From Bacteroides sp. (GTDB taxonomy: Bacteria > Bacteroidota > Bacteroidia > Bacteroidales > Muribaculaceae), in the NCBI GenBank assembly GCA_014802335.1, contig JAAVCL010000017.1, positions 1-51,249 of the forward strand: a stretch of DNA of 51,249 nt, in the 5' to 3' direction. Shown one piece after another: positions 29,211-39,300 of the stretch. A model generated the notes under the pieces. The model ran no database searches. It was given only the letters and a program-made list of their open reading frames with translations, and was not told where the DNA came from. Every line of letters starts with the position of its first letter. The first letter of the stretch is position 1. The translations under genes were made by a program, and so were the position numbers.

Positions 29211-29232
29211 TGAAGTCGTTTAAACGACTTCA
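29211..29232. repeat. Perfect 22-bp palindrome upstream of the HTH gene
   Basis: TGAAGTCGTTTAAACGACTTCA reads the same on both strands. It lies between the pyrB terminator and the HTH promoter. It may be an operator of the HTH protein, or a member of a repeat family with copies at 28854 and 51104. Confidence 0.75.
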
Positions 29233-29249
29233 ATGGCTTTAGAAGCCGG

Positions 29250-29307
29250 GAAAAAAGCAGGCCCGCAAGAAATATAACCGGGGTTCAGTCATATTTTCTT
29301 GAGGGCC
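29250..29307 (-). terminator. Terminator of the pyrimidine operon (after pyrB)
   Basis: A long stem GGCCCGCAAGAAATAT (29260-29275) with ATATTTTCTTGAGGGCC (29291-29307), two small imperfections, is followed on the minus strand by GCTTTTTTCC. Confidence 0.85.
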
Positions 29308-29343
29308 GGGGTGTTAATATGGTATATAGAGAATCTTAGAGAA

Positions 29344-30435
29344 TTATTTTGCCGGTCGGTGTTCGCAATAAACACACCTCAGTCCGTTGCCGTCGGCCGA
29401 AGGACGGAACATCGGTTTTACGGCATGGGGTTCGGTGTTGGATATGCACTTGGGGTTTGAACAGTGGTGTTTGCCAACTATTACGTCATCGCCAATCAAT
29501 TCACGGTCGTGTTCGGGTTGTGATGCCCATTCCAGCAATTTAAGGATAAGGGCCATACGCACGAATTTTCCGTTTTCCACTTGGCGGAAATAGGCTGCGC
29601 GTGGATCGGAGTCTACGTCTACAGATATCTCGTTTACACGGGGCAGCGGATGAAGTATGCGCATTTCTGGCTTGGCATTTTCCAGCTTGTCGGCCGTCAG
29701 CACGAAGCAGTCTTTCACGCGGTCGTACTCTTCTTCATCAAGGAATCTTTCTTTTTGGACCCGGGTCATGTAAAGCACATCAAGGTCGTTGATTACTTCC
29801 TCGAGCGATTCCACTTCGCGATAGGGCACTCCGAGTTTGTCGCACACTTCATGTTTCATATAACCGGGAAGTCTCAGTTCTTCCGGGGCGATCAGAATCA
29901 CGTTGATACCGCTGAATTTTGAAAGTGCTTTTATCAGCGAGTGGACCGTGCGGCCGAATTTAAGGTCACCGCAAAAGCCGATGGTGAGGTTATCAAGTCG
30001 GCCAAGTTCACGTTTGATTGTGAGAAGGTCGGTGAGTGTCTGAGTGGGGTGGGCGTGCGACCCGTCGCCGGCATTGATTACTGGCGTACGCGAGTTGAGC
30101 GCCGACACAAGGGGAGCACCTTCAACAGAATGGCGCATTGCGATGATGTCGGCAAAGCAATTGATTACCTTCGTGGTGTCGGCCACGGTCTCCCCTTTAC
30201 TTACCGACGAACTCATCGCGTCGGAAAAACCAAGCACATTGCCTCCCAATTCCATCATTGCAGAGGTGAAGCTGAGGCGAGTGCGTGTGGACGGTTCGTA
30301 AAAGAGGGTTGCAAGTTTCTTACCCTTGCATACTTCCGAATATTTGTCTCGATTTCCTATTATGTCGAGGGCAAGGTTTACGATTTCTTCCGTTTCGGTC
30401 TTGGAAAGATCGGTGGGGTCTATCAGGTGTCGCAT
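29344..30435 (-). CDS. pyrB: Aspartate carbamoyltransferase fused to a PyrI-type zinc domain
   Basis: Second step of pyrimidine synthesis: carbamoyl phosphate plus aspartate to carbamoyl aspartate. Residues 1-305 are a full PyrB: STRTR at 49-53, Lys80 (SVSKGET), HPTQ at 129-132 and HPLPRVNEI at 262-270. The remaining 58 residues are unusual. They carry C325-x4-C330-x23-C354-x2-C357, the exact spacing of the zinc site of E. coli PyrI (Cys109, 114, 138, 141), with the flanking CISNTEP and LRCVYCEH also PyrI-like (CISHAEP, LKCKYCEK). The nucleotide-binding half of PyrI is absent and no separate pyrI follows. This is the last gene of the operon, 20 bases after pyrE. Confidence 0.93.
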   Translation of the reverse strand: MRHLIDPTDLSKTETEEIVNLALDIIGNRDKYSEVCKGKKLATLFYEPSTRTRLSFTSAMMELGGNVLGFSDAMSSSVSKGETVADTTKVINCFADIIAMRHSVEGAPLVSALNSRTPVINAGDGSHAHPTQTLTDLLTIKRELGRLDNLTIGFCGDLKFGRTVHSLIKALSKFSGINVILIAPEELRLPGYMKHEVCDKLGVPYREVESLEEVINDLDVLYMTRVQKERFLDEEEYDRVKDCFVLTADKLENAKPEMRILHPLPRVNEISVDVDSDPRAAYFRQVENGKFVRMALILKLLEWASQPEHDRELIGDDVIVGKHHCSNPKCISNTEPHAVKPMFRPSADGNGLRCVYCEHRPAK

Positions 30436-30455
30436 ATCGGTTATGGTTTAATAAA

Positions 30456-31088
30456 TCAGGCTTTCATCCATGATTCGTCAGAGGGATTAGACATAAATTG
30501 GCGAAGACGTGCCACATCTTCGGGGGCAATGTATTTTTCTTCAGCTGCTACTTCCACCAATGTGTCAAAGTTCGAGAGCGAGTGATTTTCCACATTTGCG
30601 GCTGCGAGGCGTTCGAGGCCTTTTTTCATGCCGTATGTGAATATTGAAACGACTCCCAACACTTCAGCACCGGCTTCGCGAAGGGCTTCAACCACATCGA
30701 TGCAGCTTCCGCCGGTTGATATGAGGTCTTCGATTACAACAACTTTCTGTCCCGGCTCAAGTTTGCCCTCAATCCGGTTGTTTCGTCCATGATCTTTGGC
30801 CGAGCCTCTCACATAGCCCATGGGCATGTCGAGAAGATGAGCGGCAATGGCGGCATGGGCGATGCCGGCTGTGCTCGTACCCATCAGCACTTCTGCCTCG
30901 GGATAATATTTTTTTACTGATTCGGCAATTGCCTGTTCAACTTTATTTCGGGTTGACGGCGAGGTGAGAATCAGACGATTGTCGCAATATATCGGGCTTT
31001 TGATGCCACTGGCCCACGTAAAGGGTTTGTCAGGACTTAGAAATACAGCCTTGATTTTAAGTAATTCTTTTGCTATTTCTTTTTCCAT
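30456..31088 (-). CDS. pyrE: Orotate phosphoribosyltransferase
   Basis: Couples orotate to PRPP to give OMP. The 210-residue protein has the PRPP-binding loop VVVIEDLISTGGS at 116-128 and the mobile loop KDHGRNNRIEG at 98-108. FTWASGIKSPIYCDNR matches the family N-terminus. I start at the ATG at 31088; the frame runs on to 31331 but would overlap pyrF. The 88-base gap to pyrF holds no gene. Confidence 0.96.
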   Translation of the reverse strand: MEKEIAKELLKIKAVFLSPDKPFTWASGIKSPIYCDNRLILTSPSTRNKVEQAIAESVKKYYPEAEVLMGTSTAGIAHAAIAAHLLDMPMGYVRGSAKDHGRNNRIEGKLEPGQKVVVIEDLISTGGSCIDVVEALREAGAEVLGVVSIFTYGMKKGLERLAAANVENHSLSNFDTLVEVAAEEKYIAPEDVARLRQFMSNPSDESWMKA

Positions 31089-31176
31089 TTTTTTCGGTTT
31101 TTTATTATGGAAGTAATTTATCTCTCCTTCAATTGATCGAAACTGATTTTCTTTGAGGTTAAATACCGGTTTCCGA

Positions 31177-31887
31177 TTATTCTTCACCGCAAAAGTCGGC
31201 GCAACAACGGCGATAAGCGGCCACGGGGTCGGGGGCTGCTGTGATTGGACGTCCCACCACAATGAAATCCGAGCCGATTTCGCGCGCACGAGCCGGAGTT
31301 GTGATACGGCTTTGGTCATCCTTTGCAGCATCCGGATAGCGGATACCGGGCGTAACTGTCAGAAAGCCTTCGCCACATGCATCTTTTACAATGGCGGCTT
31401 CCAGTGGCGAGCAAACCACACCGTCAAGTCCCGCTTCTTTGGCATTCTGCGCATACTTGATGATAGTGTTGTTGATGCTTTCCGGAATCAGAAGCTGTTC
31501 GTGTAGAGCCTGCTCGGAGGTGCTGGTGAGCTGTGTAACGGCAATGATCAGGGGGCGGTTGCCGTCGGGGCGTCCCTCTTTAAGTCCTTCCAGAGCTGCC
31601 TTCATCATCTCTATTGTGCCCGCCGCATGAACATTCACCATGTCAACATCCAGACCCGACAGAACTTTCATTGCCTTGCGCACGGTGTTCGGGATGTCGT
31701 GAAGTTTGAGATCAAGGAATATCTTATGGCCACGACGTCTGAGTTCGCGCACAATTTCAGGCCCTCCGGCATAATACAACTCCATGCCGATTTTGATAAA
31801 TGGTTTCTCTTCTTTAAATTGGTCAAGGAATTTTATTGTGGCTTCCGGAGTGGCGAAGTCACAGGCTATGATTACATCTTTTTTCAT
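31177..31887 (-). CDS. pyrF: Orotidine 5'-phosphate decarboxylase
   Basis: Last step to UMP. The 236-residue protein has ACDFATP at the N-terminus, the catalytic [12 protein letters not shown] with Asp59, Lys61 and Asp64, and TPGIRYPD and [12 protein letters not shown] as phosphate-binding parts. It comes 112 bases after pyrD; that gap holds neither a gene nor a clear terminator. Confidence 0.96.
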   Translation of the reverse strand: MKKDVIIACDFATPEATIKFLDQFKEEKPFIKIGMELYYAGGPEIVRELRRRGHKIFLDLKLHDIPNTVRKAMKVLSGLDVDMVNVHAAGTIEMMKAALEGLKEGRPDGNRPLIIAVTQLTSTSEQALHEQLLIPESINNTIIKYAQNAKEAGLDGVVCSPLEAAIVKDACGEGFLTVTPGIRYPDAAKDDQSRITTPARAREIGSDFIVVGRPITAAPDPVAAYRRCCADFCGEE

Positions 31888-31999
31888 AAGTATGTGTTCG
31901 AATTTATTTGTCGTATTATGATGTATGTGTATGAAATTTCCGGATTCGGCGGAAGGTGTGTTTGACAGGGTTCCATTGCTACTGAATTCGACTTCATTG

Positions 32000-33667
<1,668 letters not shown>

Positions 33668-33690
<23 letters not shown>

Positions 33691-34954
33691 TATCTTGAGT
33701 ATATGCTATTTTGCCGGCCTGAATGGTTGCCTTGACAATGCCATGCAGTTCCAGTCCTTCGAAGGGAGTGGATTTTCCCTTCGACAAAAAATGCCGGGGT
33801 GTTACCTTAAAGGTATTATTGAAATCTATAATGGTGATGTCAGCTCGGTCTCCGGGCCTTATGCCCCCTTCGATATTGAATATTTTTCTTGGGTTGTCGG
33901 CCATGAGCTCGATCATGCGTCGGAAGCTTATATGCCCCGGCATCACCGCATAGGTATAAACCGCGGGGAGTGAGAGTTCGATTCCGCTCACACCCATTGC
34001 ACTTTTTTCAAGTCCACGGCTTTTTTCTTCTGCCGAATGAGGGGCATGGTCGGAGGCGATACAATCTATTGTTCCGTCGGCAATGCCTTTAAGAAGAGCA
34101 TCCCGGTCGGCTGCCGAACGCAGCGGAGGATTCATTTTAAAGCGTCCGTCTTCCTGAAGGTCGGCATCGCAGAAAGCGAGATAGTGCGCTCCGGTCTCGC
34201 ATGTCACCTGCAGGCCTTCCGCCTTTGCGCGGGCCACGAGGGCAACACTCTCTTTTGTGGATACGTGGCATATATGCAGGCGGCAGCCCGTCTCCCGACT
34301 CAGACGGATGTCGCGCTCGACTTCGGCCCATTCGCTTTCCGAACAAATGCCCCGATGATTGTGTGTTCTGGCATATTCGCCGTCGTGGATATAGCCTTTG
34401 TGGAGCATTGATTCCACTTCGCAATGGGCTGCCAGGACTTTACCTGTGCGGGCAATGCCTTCCATTGCTTCCTTCATGATTTCCTCAGATTGCACACCGG
34501 TGCCGTCGTCAGAGAATCCGGCCACACGTGGAGCTAAGGCGGCATAGTCTGTCAATTCGTGGCCGAGCCGTTTGCGGGTGATTGTGGCGAAGGGTTTTAC
34601 CTCGATGCATGCATCCCGTTTTATTATTTCTTCCTGCGCCGACAAGTTTTCAGGTGAATCCGGGGCCGGATTCAGGTTTGGCATCGTGCACACAGTGGTG
34701 AATCCCCCGTGGGCAGCCGCGCGGGTCCCGGCCTCAATTGTTTCTTTATAGGAATATCCCGGTTCGCGAAGATGCACGTGCACATCAACGAGGCCGGGGA
34801 GAACAGTTGCCCCCTCGGCATCTATGATGGTGCAGTTATCCGTTCCCTCCACATCGGCTCCGACGGCACTTACCACCCCGTCAATTATCAATAAATTGCC
34901 GGGGATAGTCTCGCTGCCGTTCCAGATATTTCCGTTGGTAATTAGAATCTCCAT
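33668..34954 (-). CDS. pyrC: Dihydroorotase, class I
   Basis: Third step: cyclisation of carbamoyl aspartate to dihydroorotate. The 428-residue amidohydrolase has the zinc motif DVHVHLREPG with His59 and His61. TMPNLNPAPDSP, EVKPFATIT and ASDHAPHSAEEK are further signatures of class I (PyrC type of Gram-positives and Bacteroidetes). It begins 18 bases after carB. Confidence 0.95.
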
Positions 34955-34972
34955 AATTAATATTCCCTGTAA

Positions 34973-37900
34973 TTAATATTCCTGCCAGGATTTGATTTCC
35001 AGTTCATCGGGACTCATGGCGCAGAAGGCCTTTATGAATGCCGAGGCAAGGCGCGCGTTGGTTATCAACGGGATGTTGCGGTCGGTAGCCGTGCGTCGGA
35101 TTCGATAACCGTTCGTAACCTCTTTCGCAGAGTGATTACGGGGAATGTTAACAACAAGGTCAATCTCATGATTGTCAAGCATTTCAAGAGCCTGAGGTGT
35201 GCCTTCTTCATCGGGCCAGTACACACGGGTGTTCTCTATGCCGTTCTCCGTGAGGTGACGGCTGGTGCCTTCTGTGGCATAAAGCGTATAGCCATTCTTG
35301 GCCAGAAGTTTGGCCGCTGCAAGCAAGTCGCCTTTCTGCTTGCCGTTGCCGGTGGAAAGAAGAATGTTCTTGCCCGGAACGCGCTGGCCCACTGAGAGCA
35401 TGGCGTTAAGCAACGCCGAGCGGGCATCCTCTCCGATACATCCGACTTCTCCGGTCGAAACCATATCTACACCCAGTTTGGGGTCGGCTTTCTGGAGACG
35501 GTTGAATGAGAACTGGCTGGCTTTGACACCGACGTAATCGAGGTCGAAAACGCTTTTATCAGGTTTGCTTACGGGCAATCCGAGCATGATGCGGGTGGCA
35601 AGCTCTATAAAATTGATTTTCAGAACCTTGCTTACAAACGGGAAGCTGCGCGAGGCGCGTAGGTTACATTCTATCACCTTGATGTCGTTGTCGCGGGCAA
35701 GGAACTGGATGTTGAAAGGCCCGCTGATGTTGAGTTGCCGGGCAATTTTCTTTGATATTTTCTTTATGCGGCGGGCTGTCTCGACATAGAGCTTCTGCGG
35801 CGGGAACTGAATGGTGGCGTCGCCTGAATGTACGCCGGCAAATTCAACATGTTCCGAAATTGCGTATGCGATTATTTCGCCGTTGCGTGCCACTGCATCC
35901 ATTTCGACTTCCTTGGCATGTTCCAGGAACTGGCTTACAACCACCGGGTGACGCTTCGAAACATTTGCTGCGAGTGTAAGGAACCGTTCAAGCTGTTCGC
36001 GGTCGTAGCATACATTCATAGCCGCTCCCGACAATACGTATGACGGACGAACAAGAACCGGGAAGCCGACTTTGTCGACAAATGCGTTGATGTCGTCCAT
36101 TGATGTAAGAGCGCTCCATTCCGGCTGGTCAACTCCAATACGGTTAAGCATGGCCGAGAATTTTTCCCGGTCTTCTGCGTTGTCGATGCTCTGTGCGGAG
36201 GTGCCGAGGATATGAACTCCCTGTTCGTCAAGTTTCAAGGCGAGGTTATTGGGAATCTGGCCTCCGGTTGAGACAATCACGCCATGCGGTGTCTCGAAAT
36301 CTATGATGTCGAGCACTCGTTCGAAAGTCAGCTCATCGAAATAGAGTCGGTCGCAAACGTCATAGTCGGTCGATACTGTTTCCGGATTGTAATTTATCAT
36401 CACCGAGCGGTAGCCCTCTTTGCGGATTGTGTTCAGGGCCTGCACTCCACACCAGTCGAACTCTACCGATGAACCGATTCTGTAAGCACCCGAGCCGAGC
36501 ACAATCACCGAACGGTGGTCGTGTTCATAGCTTATGTCATTGTGATTGCCTCCGTATGTCAGATAGAGATAGTTGGTGGCAGCGGGGAACTCTCCGGCCA
36601 ATGTGTCGATCTGCTTCACGCACGGCAGAATCCCGAGAGCCTTGCGGCGGTCGCGGACACGTAAACACGCCTTCTCGATGTCCATCTCTTTTTCCATGCC
36701 GATGGCACGTGCGATTTGAAAATCTGAGAAGCCTGCTGTCTTTGCCTTGCGGAATAAACGGTGGGGGAGGGCCTCCAGTCCGGGAGTGGTGCGCAGTTCT
36801 TTGTCGATATCATGAATTTTCTTGAGCTTTTCAAGAAACCAGGGGTCGATTTTTGTGAGCTGATGAATCTGGTCGACTGTATAACCCTTGTCGAATGCCT
36901 TTTCAATCACAAAGATACGTTTGTCGGTTGGCGCGTGGAGAGCCCCGTCGATATCCGGAATCTCAAGTTCTTTGTTTTCTACAAAACCGTGCATGCCTTG
37001 CCCGATCATGCGGAGGCCTTTCTGGATGGCTTCTTCGAAAGTGCGTCCGATTGCCATCACCTCTCCGACAGATTTCATCGAAGATTCAAGCTCGCGGTTC
37101 ACGCCGTGGAATTTGCCGAGGTCCCAGCGTGGAATCTTACACACGCAATAGTCAAGGGCCGGCTCGAAGAAAGCTGAGGTGGTTTTGGTAACCGAGTTGT
37201 TAAGGTCGAACAGACCGTAGCCCAATCCGAGTTTCGCAGCGACAAATGCCAGAGGATAGCCGGTGGCTTTGGATGCGAGTGCCGAAGAACGCGACAGGCG
37301 GGCATTGACCTCTATCACGCGGTAATCTTCCGACTCGGGGCAAAGGGCGAACTGAACGTTACATTCACCCACAATTCCTATATGGCGGGCGATTCGAATG
37401 GAAAGTTCGCGCAGTTTGTGATATTCTGAGTTTGAAAGTGTCTGGGAGGGGGCAACAACGATACTCTCGCCGGTATGAATGCCGAGTGGGTCGAAATTCT
37501 CCATGTTGCAGACGGTGATGCAGTTGTCGTAAGCATCGCGCACAACTTCATATTCCACTTCTTTCCATCCCTTCAGACTCTTTTCGACAAGCACCTGTGG
37601 TGAGAAAGAGAAAGCTTTCTCGGCGAGTGCTGATAATTCTTCGGCATTGTCGCAGAATCCCGAGCCGAGGCCGCCCAATGCGTAGGCCGCACGCAGAATT
37701 ACTGGATAACCCAGTTCGGCCGCAGCTTTAAGGGCTTCTTCCTTATTGTCGCATGCAACGGAACTGATTGTCTTTACATCTATCTCGTCAAGTTTCTGCA
37801 CGAAGATTTCGCGGTCTTCGGTGTTGATGATGGCTTGCACCGGGGTGCCAAGAACTTTCACATCATATTTGTCAAGCACGCCGCGGTGGAAAAGTTCCAC

Positions 37901-38197
37901 TCCGCAGTTCAGAGCCGTCTGGCCTCCGAAGGCCAGCATTATGCCCTGGGGACGTTCGCGTGCGATAACTTTCTCTACAAATTCAGGAGTCACCGGCAAA
38001 AAGTAGATATGATCCGCTATTCCTTCAGAAGTCTGCACCGTGGCGATATTGGGGTTGATGAGCACTGTCTCGATTCCCTCTTCGCGAAGGGCCTTCAGTG
38101 CCTGGCTGCCCGAGTAATCAAATTCACCGGCTTCTCCGATTTTCAATGCGCCCGATCCGAGAACGAGCACTTTCTTTATACCGTTATCTTTTAACAT
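34973..38197 (-). CDS. carB: Carbamoyl-phosphate synthase, large subunit
   Basis: Makes carbamoyl phosphate from bicarbonate, ammonia and two ATP. The 1074-residue chain has two ATP-grasp halves, each starting with KVLVLGSGALKIGEAGEFDY (residue 9) and VIVLGSGAYRIGSSVEFDW. A C-terminal MGS-like regulatory domain begins with LSTGNGKQKGDLLAAAK; it normally binds UMP or ornithine. It follows carA by 23 bases and is full length. Confidence 0.97.
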   Translation of the reverse strand: MLKDNGIKKVLVLGSGALKIGEAGEFDYSGSQALKALREEGIETVLINPNIATVQTSEGIADHIYFLPVTPEFVEKVIARERPQGIMLAFGGQTALNCGVELFHRGVLDKYDVKVLGTPVQAIINTEDREIFVQKLDEIDVKTISSVACDNKEEALKAAAELGYPVILRAAYALGGLGSGFCDNAEELSALAEKAFSFSPQVLVEKSLKGWKEVEYEVVRDAYDNCITVCNMENFDPLGIHTGESIVVAPSQTLSNSEYHKLRELSIRIARHIGIVGECNVQFALCPESEDYRVIEVNARLSRSSALASKATGYPLAFVAAKLGLGYGLFDLNNSVTKTTSAFFEPALDYCVCKIPRWDLGKFHGVNRELESSMKSVGEVMAIGRTFEEAIQKGLRMIGQGMHGFVENKELEIPDIDGALHAPTDKRIFVIEKAFDKGYTVDQIHQLTKIDPWFLEKLKKIHDIDKELRTTPGLEALPHRLFRKAKTAGFSDFQIARAIGMEKEMDIEKACLRVRDRRKALGILPCVKQIDTLAGEFPAATNYLYLTYGGNHNDISYEHDHRSVIVLGSGAYRIGSSVEFDWCGVQALNTIRKEGYRSVMINYNPETVSTDYDVCDRLYFDELTFERVLDIIDFETPHGVIVSTGGQIPNNLALKLDEQGVHILGTSAQSIDNAEDREKFSAMLNRIGVDQPEWSALTSMDDINAFVDKVGFPVLVRPSYVLSGAAMNVCYDREQLERFLTLAANVSKRHPVVVSQFLEHAKEVEMDAVARNGEIIAYAISEHVEFAGVHSGDATIQFPPQKLYVETARRIKKISKKIARQLNISGPFNIQFLARDNDIKVIECNLRASRSFPFVSKVLKINFIELATRIMLGLPVSKPDKSVFDLDYVGVKASQFSFNRLQKADPKLGVDMVSTGEVGCIGEDARSALLNAMLSVGQRVPGKNILLSTGNGKQKGDLLAAAKLLAKNGYTLYATEGTSRHLTENGIENTRVYWPDEEGTPQALEMLDNHEIDLVVNIPRNHSAKEVTNGYRIRRTATDRNIPLITNARLASAFIKAFCAMSPDELEIKSWQEY

Positions 38198-38220
38198 GTC
38201 TTTCCTTATTTTGCTGTGAC

Positions 38221-39300
38221 TCAGAGTTTGTTGATGAAATCGTCAAATAGAAATTCAGTATCGACCGGGCCGCCGCATGCCTCCGGGTGGAACTGGGAGG
38301 AGAACCATGGACGGTTTTTATGGCGGATACCTTCATTAGAGCCGTCGTTCATATTGGTGAAGTAAGGTTCCCAGCCTTCTTCAAGGGTGGCGGCATCTAC
38401 TGCAAACCCATGATTCTGGCTTGTTATGAAGCATCGGTTGCTACCCTCCATTCTTACCGGCTGGTTATGAGAACGATGACCATATTTCAGCTTATAGATT
38501 TTTGCTCCGGCAGCTTTCGATAAAAGCTGATTGCCCATGCAGATGCCCATCAAAGGCCTTTTTTCATCGGGGTTGCTTATGAATTTGCGGATGTTCTCGA
38601 CCGCGGCCTCACAGGCTTCCGGATTCCCGGGGCCGTTGGAGATGAAGAGGCCGTCGAAAGTCATGTCGTTGAAATCATGATTCCAAGGAACTCTGACAAC
38701 TTCCACTCCACGTTTTGTAAGGCAGCGGATTATGTTGTTTTTGGCTCCGCAGTCAACCAGCACAACGCGTTTGGGCGCACCTTCGTTATAAACCTTTATT
38801 TCAGGCGTGGAAACTATGTCTACATAATTTATCTTATTGTAGTCGGGCATTTTCGGTTCGACGCTGTCGCCCTCAACAATGATTTTGCCCATCATGACTC
38901 CATGTTCACGGAGAATCTGGGTGAGATGCCGGGTGTCGATGCCGGTGATGCCGGGCACTTTTTCACGTTTTAGCCATTCCGAAAGACTTTCGCGTGCATT
39001 CCAATGGCTATATTGCTCAGAATAGTCGCTCACTATGATGCCCGATGCATAGATTCGGTCGCTTTCCATGAAATCTTCTATGCCGGCGGTCTTTTCTTCT
39101 GTCGGTGGCACTCCGTAGTTGCCTACAAGAGGGTAGGTGAGCACCATCAGCTGTCCTGCATAGGATGGGTCTGTCAGACTTTCCGGATATCCTGTCATCG
39201 CCGTGTTGAACACAACCTCGCCGGCTACATTGCCGTCATATCCGAACGATTCACCCTCAAACCGTGTGCCGTCGCCAAGTATCAGTGTCGCTTTCTTCAT
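38221..39300 (-). CDS. carA: Carbamoyl-phosphate synthase, small subunit
   Basis: Glutaminase subunit that channels ammonia to CarB. The 359-residue protein has the N-terminal GDGTRFEGESFGYDG and VFNTAMTGYPESLTDPSY. The amidotransferase triad is in PLMGICMGNQLLSKAAG (Cys) and SQFHPEACGGP (His, Glu). Its start ATG overlaps the stop of the upstream PurF paralogue by four bases (ATGA), implying coupled translation. Confidence 0.96.
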   Translation of the reverse strand: MKKATLILGDGTRFEGESFGYDGNVAGEVVFNTAMTGYPESLTDPSYAGQLMVLTYPLVGNYGVPPTEEKTAGIEDFMESDRIYASGIIVSDYSEQYSHWNARESLSEWLKREKVPGITGIDTRHLTQILREHGVMMGKIIVEGDSVEPKMPDYNKINYVDIVSTPEIKVYNEGAPKRVVLVDCGAKNNIIRCLTKRGVEVVRVPWNHDFNDMTFDGLFISNGPGNPEACEAAVENIRKFISNPDEKRPLMGICMGNQLLSKAAGAKIYKLKYGHRSHNQPVRMEGSNRCFITSQNHGFAVDAATLEEGWEPYFTNMNDGSNEGIRHKNRPWFSSQFHPEACGGPVDTEFLFDDFINKL

